Assembly (NCBI GenBank): GCA_030141605.1 | Contig: JAQGDQ010000044.1 | Location: 52,501 to 116,500 of the forward strand | Origin: Tubiluchus corallicola | Lineage: Eukaryota > Priapulida > Priapulimorpha > Priapulimorphida > Tubiluchidae | Direction of reading: 5' to 3' | DNA length: 64,000 nucleotides | Shown: positions 1 to 11,900 of the stretch, piece by piece | How positions within the stretch are numbered: position 1 is the stretch's first letter | Layout of the letters: each line of letters begins with the position of its first letter | Position numbers and translations under genes: made by a program | The notes under the pieces: model-generated | The model's database searches: none | What the model was told of the DNA's origin: nothing | What the model saw: only the letters and a program-made list of their open reading frames with translations

Positions 1-39
1 ATCATCATCATCATCATCATCATCATCATCGTCATCATC
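1..39. repeat. (ATC)n trinucleotide microsatellite at window edge
   Basis: The window opens with about twelve ATC/TCA units, interrupted once by GTC. It probably continues to the left of the window. No gene is seen in the following 200 bases. Confidence 0.9.
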
Positions 40-496
40 ATTAGGCTATTCTTTTTATTTCAGGCAAAAATGTCTCATATACAAATATTTATATAATTAC
101 TGATATATCTAACATAAAAATAATTTGAGCTAAAAAGTCCACTAAAATGGTCCCAAAATTTTTTATAAATTGAAAATTTGGAGATAAAAAGTCTATTCCA
201 CAATTTGAACGTATTCGATTTATATGGTGCATCACAATAAGCCTTTTCATAGTTTCGTTGTGCGCACGCGCAGTTGCTGTAGGTCAAAGGTTAAGTGAAC
301 TACAGCAGTGCGTCTTAACTACAACAGTCACGTGACATTTTGGGAAAAGTAAAGGTGTCTGCCGCATCAGTTCAGTAACTTCAGTTGTTTTACGTGTATT
401 TTACTTAATTATGCATTAGTCTCTGTGCATAGAGTGATTTAATAGCAAAATCTTGCTTGGGAATAAGGAAAAATGAACTAAGTAAGGCTCTAGCTA

Positions 497-1144
497 TGTA
501 ACTGCAATATGCGTAACGACACCTATGTATTGGAAGGTGCTGCCCTCTACTTAAAACCTGCTCATTCTCCTTTGTTACCAAGCAACATTAACATAAGCTA
601 CATGATACAAACTACATAAGCATTAAAAATTACAATCCTATTGTACTTAAAGGTATATGTATCATTCTAAAGCTATAGTTGCTATTTGTACTTAAAACTT
701 ATCAGACGCTTAAATATGAGGCATAAATCCTTTCACCAAAGTTATTCAAACTGTCATTAAATACCCGGATTCTACGTGCCGGTAAACGTACAAACATACA
801 GACAGTGTGTATCAGCAAACCTATGGCCTTAATATGTAAACAAGAACTTCCACAGATCTCACACTTTAACATAAATCGTGGCTTGGTATAGCAGCAGTTC
901 ACTTACCATATATTAATGTTATACCGATTAAAGAAAACGTAATTATTAATTTAAACGCCATATTGCAAATTAGTTCAACATTCAACCATGCTTTTTGTTG
1001 AGCTTTCACACTCTTACGGATAATGCTTGATTAAGCAATGTACATTATGTTGGGTAACTTAGTAGATTTTCAAATTTTTAAGCAGGTACAGCCCGGTATA
1101 AATTTTGTCACAATGAGCAGTCGATTCAGCGTTGTTCACTGAAA
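497..1144 (+). repeat. 5' LTR remnant and leader of the BEL element
   Basis: Positions 497-550 are identical to 6441-6494 of the 3' LTR. From 551 onward the two sequences no longer align by eye, and the distance to the gag start (648 bases) exceeds one 417-base LTR plus a short leader. This suggests replacement or insertion of unrelated sequence in the 5' LTR. The foreign part was not identified. Confidence 0.7.
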
Positions 1145-2888
1145 ATGAGCGAATTGGAAGAACAAGCTGAAATTAAAATGCTGGAAGCTGAAGAAAGGGT
1201 GCTCGCCAAGTTTGAAGTCGATGAGAGAGTAGAAGAAGAAGAAAAGAAGGAACTCCCATCTTTGCTTGCATATAAAAGGGATGAGACAAAGCGGTGGGTT
1301 GAAATGTGTGAAGAAGCAGTGAGACAGACAAATCATTCATCTCAAGGAAGTGCACCAATCTCAACACGAAGTTGTAGTTGTGACAATAGATGTGACGATG
1401 TATGTCATGCTCACAGCGAAGGAAACAAAACACACACAGGAGAAATAAGTCGGAAAATAAACGAATACAAGCTTGTTTCTGAAAGTGCAAGCTTGCCTAA
1501 GGTCGAGATGATGTATTTTGATGGAGACCCATTAAAGTTTCACCTGTTTATAAAGACCTTTGAACATGCAGTAGAGAGAGTTTCTGTAGACAGTCATGTC
1601 AATCTTCTGAGCTTACTACATTATTGTACAGGAAGAGCAAAAAAGGTGGTGGAAAGCTGCTTGCTCTTGCCTACTAATGAGGCCTCCTCCTACTACTACT
1701 ACTACTACTACTAACGCAAAGGCGAAGAAGATGCTTAATGAGCGTTTTGGGAATTCTTACAACATAGTTGAATCTTGGCTAACACGGATTAGAGAAACGA
1801 AGGCTGTTAAGGGCCGAGAAGAATTAATGCATTTCGCAGATGACTTGAGAATGGCTCAAGGAATACTGGCCAGCATTAACAAAAGAGAAGAAATAAATAA
1901 CCAGACAAATCTTTTGTGTATACTTGAGAAACTCCCAGTTTATCTCCAAACAAGGTGGAAGACAGAGGCATATAAAATTAGAATGAGCCAAGAAAGGAGT
2001 CCAACGATTGATGATGTAGTTCATTTTGTGGAAACAGCAGCTTTAGAGGCAAATGATCCAGTTTTTGGGAATTTAGGATATATCGACCGAGAAAGAAAGG
2101 AAACCCAGAAACTCACAACAAGAAAGGATGCTAAAGCAAGTTGCCAAACAAGTTTTTTATCTAAAATAGCAGGCGAATCGAAGAGATCTACGTGTAGCAT
2201 TTGCACTGGTGAACACTTTATAACTGAATGTGCAGACTTTAATGCCATGAAGCCTGAAGAAAGACTGGAGCTAGCCAGAGAGAAGAGACTTTGCTTTGAA
2301 TGTTTAAAGCCCAATCATAGCAGCTATAAGTGTGGTATGAGCAAAAGATGCAATGTCTGTCAAAGAAGCCATTCCACTTTCTTACACCTGAGTAAATTTA
2401 AGCAAGGCCGGCAGGATGATGAAGATAGTGATATGAGAGAAGCTAGCAGCAAGTATTCTGTCCAAAATGGTTACGTTGAAAGATATACAGTGCGCAAAAG
2501 GATTATTTTACCCGTTGTGAAAGTTCTTGTACAATCTCAAAAACAAAGAATGCCACTCGAGACTCTGGCTTTCTTGGATTCAGGTAGCACAAATACATTT
2601 TGCACTGAGGAGCTAGCCGCTAAATTGGGCGTAGATGGAAAGGATGTTGCCTTATCACTGACTACTTTGGAAAGGGAAAATAGCGAATTTACAGCCAAGG
2701 TGGTGAGTTTGCAAGTGATGAGCATGGAAAGAGATGAATGCATAACGCTTCCTGAAGTGTACACCAGACCTTCGTTAAGATTAAAGGGAGAAACTCTGCC
2801 AGATTTGAAAGATCTAAAAAAATGGGCACACTTGCAGGGCATACCATTGGCCTCTGGCGGTTGGGAGAACCTGAAGTGGGGCTTTTGA
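1145..2888 (+). pseudogene. BEL/Pao gag-protease region, frameshifted
   Basis: The reading frame opens at ATG 1145 with a charged, coiled-coil-like N-terminus. It continues into a DUF1759-type gag domain (pattern LPKVEMMYFDGDP near 1495). A (TAC)n run at 1690-1713 breaks the frame: one frame ends in poly-Tyr and a stop at 1714, while the continuation is in the next frame from about 1680. Zinc knuckles follow (CSIC...C and CFEC...C...C, 2190-2390). A retropepsin-like motif with the catalytic aspartate (FLDSGSTNTF) lies at 2572-2601. The protease frame ends at 2888, while the polymerase continues in another frame, which marks a second break. In the family, gag forms the particle and the protease matures the polyprotein. 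This copy is not translatable as one protein. Confidence 0.9.
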
Positions 2889-4812
2889 TTGGTCAGGATG
2901 TGCCTATCGCGATGATTCCATTAGAGGTCAGAACAGGGCCACGAGGAGCTTCTTGGGCATCCAGGACTATACTAGGGTGGGCTCTTAATGGGCCAATAGG
3001 GTACACAAGCAGCAAAGCAATCATCAGTAACTATGTCCAAGCCACTACAGATCTTGACAGCATTGTCGCCCAGTTTTGGCAGATGGAAATGTGTGAAGAC
3101 GAAAATCATTATTCCAAAGAAGATGTCAAGGTGATCAAATTGTGGGAGGATTCAGTAACCCTAACTGAGGATAACCACTATCAATTGCCCATACCATTCC
3201 GAAGCGAGAATCCTGAGCTTCTAAACAATTTACCTGTGGTACAGTCTATGCTGCAGGGGCTTAAGAACAAGTTACAAAGGGACAATGCATTGCTAGAGAA
3301 GTATACTGCAGAAATCTCAAATATGCTGAATAAGGGTTATGCTGAGGAGATAAATCCCAAAGGGGTTAATGGAAGACCTGGAAAGATATGGTATTTGCCC
3401 CATTTTGCAGTCAGAAATACAAACAAACCAGATAAAACGAGAATTGTCTTTAATTGTGCAGTTCAATTTGCAGGTACTACTCTAAATAGGAACGTTGTGC
3501 AGGGTCCTGTTTTAACAAATAAACTGATTGGTGTTTTGCTTAGATTTAGAGAAAACCAAATAGCTTTGATGGCTGATATTGAATGCATGTTTCACCAAGT
3601 GAAGGTGCCTGCAGAGGATCGCGATGTCCTTAGATTTTTATGGTGGGAAAATGGTTGTTTAAACACGGAACCAAAGGTCTACAGAATGACTGTTCACACA
3701 TTCGGTGGAATATGGTGTCCAAGTGTTGCAGCGTTAGCACTCCAAAGCGTTGCAAAGCATAACAGGCATTTGTATGATGAAAACATAATTCAGACACTGC
3801 TGAAAGACTTCTATGTTGACGATTGCCTAACCTCAACTGTAAATGAAGAGAAAGCCAAGCACATGCGTCAAAAACTGAGCGATCTATTGGCTCGAGGTGG
3901 CTTTCGTTTAACTAAGTGGTGCAGCAACAGTAGAAGTGTCCTTGAGTCCATCCCAGAAGAGGAGCGGGGAAAAGGTGTTAAGAATCTGGATCTAGAAGCA
4001 CATACTTTGCCAGTAGAAAGGGCCTTAGGAATTTTCTGGGACATGACAATTTTGAAATTGATCAGTTCAAAATCCATGTAAACCAAAGACAAAAACCATT
4101 GACTCGCCGTGGCCTACTAAGTGTGGTGTCATCAGGTTATGATCCTGCAGGCATAATTTCTCCTTTTGTTCTACGTACCAAGCTCATGTTCCAGGAAGAA
4201 ACCCGCCTAAGAAAGGCATGGGATGAACCCCTGGAAGAGCACACTGCCAGAAAATGGAAAGTTTGGCAAGAAGAGCTTATGAAATAGGAAAACATGAAGG
4301 TAGCCCGTTGCTTGAAACCAGAGCATTTTGGGACCGTAACTAACACTCAATTGCATCATTTTAGTGATGCATCAGAAGTTGCCTTTGGAACAGTGTCCTA
4401 CGTGCGATTCGAGAACAACGATGGTAAAGTACATGTCTCCTTCATTTTGGGCAAATTACGCTTGGCATCTATGAGAGGTATGACAATTCCCAGACTGGAG
4501 CTTTCTGCAGCCATGCTATCAGCTAGAGTAGATCACATGTTACGACAGGAATTTAACATGCACATTGTTGAATCCATATTCTGGATGGACAGCTCAATAG
4601 TATTAGGCTACTTGAACAATGAAGTGGCAAGGTATAAAACCTTTGTTGCCAATCGTTTGGCTGTCATTCAGGAACTAACTTCACCACAACAATGGCATCA
4701 CCTACCAGGAGCAGACAATCCAGCAGATGATGCAACAAGGGGAATTGCAGCATTAGATCTGGTGAAGGAAAGCAGGTGGATAAATGGCCCCAAATTTCTG
4801 AAAAGCAAGTGA
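2822..4812 (+). pseudogene. BEL/Pao reverse transcriptase-RNase H region, disrupted
   Basis: The RT domain runs from about 3330 to 3950 and holds a fingers/palm motif (DKTRIVFNCA), an aspartate motif (LMADIECMFHQV) and the catalytic YVDD box (FYVDDCL, about 3810). The frame shifts near 4045; the frame-2 reading stops at 4081. Downstream frame-1 sequence resembles the conserved block after RT (SSGYDPAGIISPF). A TAG stop interrupts at 4285-4287. The RNase H segment starts at about 4340 with the SDAS motif (FSDASEVAFG) and ends at a TGA at 4810-4812. Family role: reverse transcription of the element RNA. With at least one frameshift and two internal stops it cannot make an active enzyme. Confidence 0.9.
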
Positions 4813-6383
4813 GAGCAATGGCCAAAGATCGGTGATAGTATCAAAGGCAAAGTTGTCTCAGATGATTCTGAAATTAAGAAAAGTCCTATGGTGGTCTACA
4901 CGTCTAAAGCAGTAGAAAAGGATGATAATGTCATCGACATGTTGTGTAAGCATTATTCAAATCTACATCGGCTAAAAAGATGTGTAGCTTATCTCCTACG
5001 TCTGAAACGATTGTTGAGAGACAAAGTACTTAAGAGGGTCAATGCTATTTCAAAGCACGCTGCCCTTTCTTTGAAGGAACTAATGGAGGCTGAGGAAGAA
5101 ATCATTAGACATGTGCAGTACATGCACTTCAAAGAAGAGCTCACAGGACAGAATGTGCTCAAAACCAGTCATTTGTATCAATTGGACCCTCAGAAATCAG
5201 ATAAAGGCATATTGGTAGTTGGAGGCAGACTAGCCAAAGCTCCTTTAGCTAAACAAGCTAAGCACCCAACAATACCGCCAGAAGACCATGTTTTTTCTCA
5301 CTTAGTTGTCCGACACTACCATGAAGAGAACTGCCATGCTGGATGCAATTACACTATGTCTGTAGTCAGAGGCAAGTTTTGGATCATTGTACTGAGAACT
5401 GTCGCAAGAAAGGTTATAAAGGACTGTCGCAGGTGCAGACATTTGTATGCACCCACGCTGGGCCAAAAGATGGCTGACTTACCCAGCGATAGGGTTTCAA
5501 GAGATTCTCCTCAGTGGGGGTAGATTGTTTTGGGCCCTTTTGGGTAAAGAGAGGGCGCACATCTACTAAGAGATATGGATGTTTATTTACGTGCATGGCA
5601 GTACGATCTATTCATCTAGAAGTTCTTTTTGACATGACAACTGATAGCTTTGTTAATGCCCTCTTCCGATTTATTAGCAGGAGGGGAAAGCCAAATGTGA
5701 TCAGGTCGGACCATGGGACAAACTTAGTTGGAGCAGACAGGGAGCTTCAAAAAGCTATGTTAGGCTGGAACCATCAGAACATCACTAGTCAGCTACACCA
5801 ACGTAACATAGAGTGGGAGTACAATCCGCCAGCTGCTTCACACATGGGAGGTTGGTGGGAAAGGATGCTAAGATCAGTCAGAAGGATATTGGTCCACCTT
5901 TTAGATGGACAGACCCTTGATGATGAAGGATTATCCACTGTATTCTGGCCGGTATCCAATGGAAGGCCGTTAACGCCGATTTCAGATGATCCAAAGGATG
6001 CAGAACCATTGACACCAAATCATCTGCTTTTAGCTCACAATGCTGCCTCACTGCCACAAGGAGTATTTTCTGAGTCTGATCGATACAGACACAAGTGGCG
6101 ACACATTCAACACTTAGTGAATGTCTTTTGGAGCAGGTGGACCAGAGAGTACTTGTCATCCTTACAGCAACGGAACAAGTGGACTGTGCCAAAAAGAAAT
6201 CTCAAAGTCAATGATGTGGTGCTTGTGAAGGAGACCACACCCAGAAATCTGTGGCCACTGGGCAAGGTGGAACAAGTTCATGTAGGCGAAGATGGGTTAG
6301 TGAGAAGTGCTACACTTAAAGTGAAAGCTGGATTTTTAGAGCGCGCCATACACAAGCTCTGTCTTCTAGAGGGTGCCGACTAA
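4813..6383 (+). pseudogene. BEL/Pao integrase and C-terminal domain, frameshifted
   Basis: The H2C2 zinc-binding domain of integrase is visible at about 5310-5450 (HYHEENCHAG, then CRRCRHLY). A G-run at 5515-5520 breaks the frame: frame 1 stops at 5523 and the integrase core continues in frame 3. The core carries the D,D(35)E-type acidic residues in GVDCFGPF, RSDHGTN and a later WWERML motif. A DUF5641-like C-terminal domain follows (LTPNHLL, LKVNDVVLVKE, about 6015-6340), and the frame ends at 6383. In the family this protein inserts the cDNA into the genome. The order and domain types are diagnostic for BEL/Pao. Confidence 0.9.
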
Positions 6384-6440
6384 CTGATTGTTGGAAATAT
6401 TTGGTAAAATGCTTTGTGAGTTCGCATTTTAGAGGGGGAG

Positions 6441-6857
6441 TGTAACTGCAATATGCGTAACGACACCTATGTATTGGAAGGTGCTGCCCTCTACGAGTGA
6501 GGAGGAAAGGATAGGAGGAGAACAATGGTGGTCGTGTTTTTATTGCAGTAATGTTTTTGTCGTTATTGTGTTATAGTTAATAACAGCGTTTAGTTATAAC
6601 CAAATTTTGTACCTTGAGAAATTTTAAATCTTGACGAAGAGCCAACGATGTAAGTTACATGAATTTAATTAAGTTATGAATTCAATCTCTGAAATTTGAG
6701 AAAGTACTTTGCCAATAAGTTGACTTCTTTGTAATTACTAAGCTTCTGTTTATCATTTTATTCATTTTCTTACTTGTTAATGTTCTCTTTATTATTCTCT
6801 TTAGAATAAACGACTTTGGAACATGAATCAAATAGTGAAGGTTTTCTGTACATAACA
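6441..6857 (+). repeat. 3' LTR of the BEL element (417 bp)
   Basis: It begins with TGTAACTGCAATATG immediately after a purine tract and ends in CA before the 5-bp target duplication. Its start matches the 5' LTR over 54 bases. An AATAAA-type polyadenylation signal (GAATAAACG) lies near 6804. Confidence 0.85.
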
Positions 6858-7164
6858 AGCTGCCTGTTAAAACTGTTACCATTACAAGAGCACGGGCTGC
6901 GAGGCGTTGTCAAGTGTACACAAATGCGTTATCTGGTACACTTAATCTTTGACCTTTTCCCGATCATTATCAATCGCTGGAACTGAGAAAAGGTTTATTC
7001 ACAATGTTAATAACGTATTGTTATTTGAGAACAGGGGACTATTTCTGAGGCTATATGCAGATTTCCTCGTCTATAGAAAACAGTTTGTTTTTGTTCCATT
7101 TTCTTGAGGAATTGCTCCTCAGGGCATTTTTCTGCGCGTTCTCACTGTGAAATGGTCCTAATAG

Positions 7165-7310
7165 TATGAGACTAAAATAAGTTTTTTGGTGAATCAGTAA
7201 TGCACACTGGGAAAGCGAGTCGGTGACACTTTTAACAGTTCGCGCCAGCATTCTAAATCACTAATAATTTTCTTTTCTAGTTACATAAGTCTTTCAAACA
7301 TCATTGGTAC
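7165..7310 (+). repeat. Fragment of repeat family B
   Basis: The stretch resembles the right half of family B elsewhere (38320-38430 and 54380-54520): a GTGAATCAGTAATGCAC block with CTGGGAAAG, then ATTTTCTTTTCTAGTTACAT. Both ends are missing. The rest of 7000-7500 shows no recognisable feature. Confidence 0.6.
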
Positions 7311-7648
7311 TGATCAGTGATTGTTACGGTCACGTTATTTTCGTGTCTCACAAAATTACAGATTTGTGTGTTTTTTTCTGCGTATGCTTTGTATAAACTG
7401 GTATTAGCAGAATTGTAAAGTTACCAGGAAAACAATAGTGCCATCTATAATCAAATTACTGCAAGGCGTTATCAAGTTTTCTGTAAAAAACTAAATCTCT
7501 TTTGGTCACACATCGAGTTTTGGCGGGAAAATTGGTCATCTCAATTGACGTGCTGTGCCTAGAACCAGCAAAACAAAATCATTACAACTATTCCGGCTAA
7601 TTAGCTAATGAATAGAAAAGTTTGGCACCTAGCCTTCCCTGGGTCGAT

Positions 7649-8914
7649 ATGCCAGATACCAACGACGCGAGTCAGTCAAGTGCTACGCTAAACACCAGAA
7701 ATAGTTGCCAATTCTGCAGGAAATCTAATGGGCTAGTCAAGCAAAGAAAAGTAACAGCAATTACCTGTGACAAATGCTATTCAAAACATTCAGACACCAG
7801 TCACCCCCTGTCTACGCAAGCCCAAACTGAAAGCGATGTTGTTTTACCAAAAAACTCTGTATCACGTAGAAGTTGGGGCAGCGAAGCTGATTTAGCAAAT
7901 GATGATTTACTGGGTTATTCTAGGGAGTCGTTATCTTCAATAGCCTGCAGTATGATTAACCATGAAAAAAGTAACAAGAAGTTGATCGAAATTTTTCGTC
8001 TGTTGAACAACAGCGAAGATGATCTTCCACGAGAGGAACTCATGATCAACAAAATTACGAACATGGAAAACCAAATTACGAACATAAATCGAGAACTTGT
8101 AGCACTGGGGAGATCGCAGAATTGTTCATACAGGGACGCTGTATCACGTAACTTAGGTCAAGTTACAGCGAAAACCACGAGAAATACCAGCCAGCAAAGT
8201 GTGTCGTATTTATACGACCCGGACAGAACGATACTCATTGAGAACGTTAATGATAAAGACATAGCAAAAACAAGCATGTCTATAAAGAAGAACCTTAGCC
8301 ACTATTTTCCTAGAACTCGTTTTGAAGTAGCTTTCAGGACGGCAACTGGAAAAATCCAACTGCAACTTCCGGATACCGAAACAGCAAACGACATTCTTCA
8401 GAAATGGCAGCCATGTTTTCTAGGTGACAATACAAATGCGAGAAAACCTAAGAACCAATTCTGGGGTCTCCTACGAGATTGTGATCCCAGCATGACGGAG
8501 GATGAAGTCCTGCATGACGTCCAGCAATTTGATTGCGATGCAGCTATAGAACGTTTCAAGTTCAAAAGTGGTAATGCAATGACTCTCGTAAAAGTGAAAT
8601 TCAGTAGTGCGCACATGTTGAATGAAGCCAAACGGAAAGGAATAGCCATCGGTCAACTAATTTGTGCTGTGGAACAGTTTGTCACCAAGCCAAAACCGCT
8701 ACGCTGCTTCAAGTGCCAAAATTTTGGTCACGTCTCAAAATGGTGTAACAAAACTGTGATGTGCGGTATCTGCTCTGGCAAGCACAATACATCAGACTGT
8801 GACTCCAACGAAAAGAAGTGTTGCAATTGCAAAGGGGACCACGAGGCCAGAAGCAAAACCTGCCCGAAGTACCAAGCAGAGGTGAAACGATTATCTGGTA
8901 ATAACGTTCAATAA
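7649..8914 (+). CDS. LINE ORF1: gag-like nucleic-acid-binding protein
   Basis: The 421-residue ORF is read from the first ATG at 7649; the frame is open slightly further upstream but without an ATG. The N-terminal part has a small Cys pair cluster (CQFC, CDKC), then a polar, coiled-coil-prone segment (about residues 85-155). A middle region resembles the RRM/PRE-like domain of gag-like ORF1 proteins (about 180-330). The C-terminus has CCHC-type knuckles between residues 350 and 410 (CFKCQNFGHVSKWC, CGIC...H...C, CNCKGDHEARSKTC). In Jockey/CR1 elements ORF1 binds the element RNA and forms the RNP. It ends in TAA just before the ORF2 ATG, suggesting reinitiation or coupled translation. Confidence 0.9.
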   Translation: MPDTNDASQSSATLNTRNSCQFCRKSNGLVKQRKVTAITCDKCYSKHSDTSHPLSTQAQTESDVVLPKNSVSRRSWGSEADLANDDLLGYSRESLSSIACSMINHEKSNKKLIEIFRLLNNSEDDLPREELMINKITNMENQITNINRELVALGRSQNCSYRDAVSRNLGQVTAKTTRNTSQQSVSYLYDPDRTILIENVNDKDIAKTSMSIKKNLSHYFPRTRFEVAFRTATGKIQLQLPDTETANDILQKWQPCFLGDNTNARKPKNQFWGLLRDCDPSMTEDEVLHDVQQFDCDAAIERFKFKSGNAMTLVKVKFSSAHMLNEAKRKGIAIGQLICAVEQFVTKPKPLRCFKCQNFGHVSKWCNKTVMCGICSGKHNTSDCDSNEKKCCNCKGDHEARSKTCPKYQAEVKRLSGNNVQ

Positions 8915-8919
8915 CTACT

Positions 8920-11900
8920 ATGATTACTAATAATCAAAATGATAATTGTTCAATATGTTTTAATAAGGTACAAAATGGCCAAAATGGTCTGTTATGTAGC
9001 ATTTGTGGAATTTGGCAACACTTGATATGTACTAATCTAACGGCAGAGCAAGACAGTGTTTTAACTAGTGTAGATTCGTGGTACTGTACAAACTGTCTTG
9101 CAGATATATTGCCCTTCAATAATATAGAAAATGAAATGCAATTCAAAAACGCTATTGACCTGATCGATTTACCCGATTCTATTACGTTACAACTTAATGG
9201 ATTACATCTAAATCCATTTGATTATAATGAAAGATTATTGTCTTCACAATATGCTGATTTAGATCCAGACCTAAACTTCTATAACAGAATTGGTAGATTA
9301 AAGTGTGACTATACCACAGATGTCAACCTAAATACTTCTAAAATAAAATCTAACACAAACACGAATGCCAGTGATACTCAACTTTCGATATTCAATCATA
9401 ATTGTAGAAGCATGTCAAAGAACTTTTGTCATATAACAGATTTACTATCCACGTTGAATGGTGAATTTTCGATCCTATCTTTCACAGAAACCTGGCTTAA
9501 TGATCAGAATAAAGATCTATTCTCAATTAAACATTATAATCACTACTCAAAAACCCGCAAACAGAGAACAGGTGGAGGGGTTTCCCTGTATATAAAGGAC
9601 GATTTAAACAGTAAACCTCGTAATGACTTAGACTGTTTCGATGAACAAACCTGTGAATCACTGATTGTTGAAATTACCCAAGAACTTACAAAAAATATTT
9701 TAGTTGGAGTGTTATACAGACCTCCGGGTACCAGTATCACAGTATTTCTTGATGGTTTAGATAACCTTCTCTCTAAAATAATTGATGAAAACAAGCACAT
9801 CTTTATCTGCGGCGATTTCAACTTAAACTTGCTTAACTGTGACTCGCACGAAGGAACTGAATCTTTTCTCAATTGCCTACTTAGTCATTCATTGTATCCC
9901 TTAATCACTAAACCAACAAGAATTACTACTTACTCAGCAACTTTAATCGATAATATATTTACAAACTGTGTGTCAAATGACAATCTTAACTCGGGCATTC
10001 TCTACAGTGATATATCTGACCATTTTCCCATTTATTCAGTAACTAGTTTAAAAGTGGCACTTCACTCAAAACCAATAGTTTCAAAATTTAGAATCTTTAA
10101 TGATAGCACCATCGCAGACTTCAAGTCCAAACTAGTATCCCATGACTGGTCCCAAATTTTTTGCATACAAAATCCTGACTCGGCATTTCAATCCTTCTTT
10201 AAAGATTACTACAATATTTACAATGATAGCTTTCCACTAGTCACAAAAATAGTAAAGCCACGGACGTTAAATAAACCTTGGCTAACAAGCGGCTTGATAC
10301 ACTCAATTAAACACAAAAATAAATTATATAAGCTAAAATTAAAAAACCCTACTGATCTGAACATTGACCATTATAAAACTTATAGAAATAACCTAACCTC
10401 AATACTTAGAAAAGCCGAAAAAGATTATTATGCCAATACAATTAAAAGTAATATGAATAACATGAGAAAAACGTGGAAAATTATAAATTTAGCTATTAAT
10501 AAAAAAGACACTTCTCATATAGAACAGTCACATTTCAAAAAATCACACCATAACCCAATGACATCAAAAGAAATATCGGATGGCTTTAATAACTATTTTG
10601 TAAATGTAGGATCAACTCTAGCAGAAAAAATTCCCACTACAAATACATCATATTTTTCATACTTACCAAATCCATGTAGGAATTCAATGCAGTTGCTTCC
10701 AATTGACAAAATGGAGGTATTAAATGTGGCAAATAATTTAAAAAATAAAAACAGTACAGGGTATGATGATATATCACAAATTATCCTTAAAAAATCCATC
10801 AACTGTATTGCTGAACCTCTACTTTATATGTTTAACAAGTCATTTTCAACAGGTATAGTCCCAGACTCTCTGAAAATAGCCAAGGTTAATCCAATTTTTA
10901 AAACTGGTGATAAGTCCCAGTTTCAAAATTATAGGCCCATTTCAATTCTTCCCTGTTTTTCCAAAATTCTTGAAAGACTAATGTATAATAGACTACTAAG
11001 TTTCATTAAAAAAAACAATATATTATATAACAAACAACTAGGCTTTAGACAAAACCACTCCACTTACATGGCTCTACTTGAACTTCTTGATTTAATATCA
11101 AATGCAATTGACAATAATGAATTTACAATAGGTATTTTTATTGATTTATCTAAGGCCTTTGATACTATTGACCATCAAATACTCTTAGATAAATTAAACA
11201 ACTATGGTGTCAGAGGTCTACCTTTACAGTGGTTTACAAGTTATTTACACAACAGAAAACAATCCGTACTAATTGAAAACACATTTTCTTCTTTGAAGCA
11301 AATCAATTATGGTGTCCCCCAAGGCTCAATCTTAGGTCCATTGCTTTTTCTTCTCTATATTAATGATCTCCACAATGTCTCCACTCTGCTAGACTTCATT
11401 TTATTTGCCGATGATACTAACATATTCTATAATCACTCAAACTATGAATCAATGATAAATACTGTAAACCAAGAACTTGTACATCTCTCCACCTGGTTTA
11501 AAGCTAATAAGTTATCACTGAATATTGAAAAAACCAAATTTATTGTATTCACAAATAAAAATAAAAGAATCCCTAGTAATTTTATAGTAAAAATCGATGA
11601 AGTTCCAATAAATCAAGTAAAATATACTAAGTTCTTAGGCATCATCATTGATGAACACTTAACTTGGCAAGAACATCTTAGATTTATCAAAAGCAAAATC
11701 TCAAAAATCATAGGCATTATATATAGAGTTAGACACAAATTGCCTAGCTCAGTACTTGTATTATTATATAATTCTCTTTTTTTACCATATCTAAATAATT
11801 CGAACATTATTTGGGGAAGCACATACTCCAGTCGATTGAAAAAAATTCATCTGATTCAGAAGAAAATAGTGCGAGCTATAACATTTGCCGGTTATCAGGA

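Larger units (their letters stand above)
497..6857 (+). mobile_element. BEL/Pao LTR retrotransposon, degenerate full-length copy
   Basis: The element starts with TGTAACTGCAATATGCG at 497; the same 54 bases recur at 6441, the start of the 3' LTR, which ends in ...CATAACA at 6857. A purine tract (AGAGGGGGAG) sits just before 6441. Flanks are AGCTA (492-496) and AGCTG (6858-6862), a 5-bp target duplication with one change. Inside are gag, protease, reverse transcriptase, RNase H and integrase in BEL/Pao order, but the coding frame is broken several times, so the copy is non-autonomous. The 5' LTR matches the 3' LTR only over its first 54 bases. Confidence 0.93.
237..6999 (+). mobile_element. MITE family A, copy 1, split by the BEL element
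   Basis: The left part (237-496) and the right part (6858-6999) together match the uninterrupted copies at 24604, 27824 and 50471. The left end carries AATAAGCCTTTTCATAG and the right end its imperfect inverted complement. Both arms also contain GGTCAAAGGTTAAGTG-like subterminal inverted sequence. No coding capacity is seen. The middle is interrupted exactly by the LTR retrotransposon, so this copy is older than that insertion. The superfamily is unknown because no clean target duplication is visible. Confidence 0.85.

Noticed and set aside
702-902. 66-codon minus-strand frame ending at a GTAAGT-like donor
   Set aside because: It lies in the anomalous 5' LTR region and shows no known domain; not enough to call an exon.
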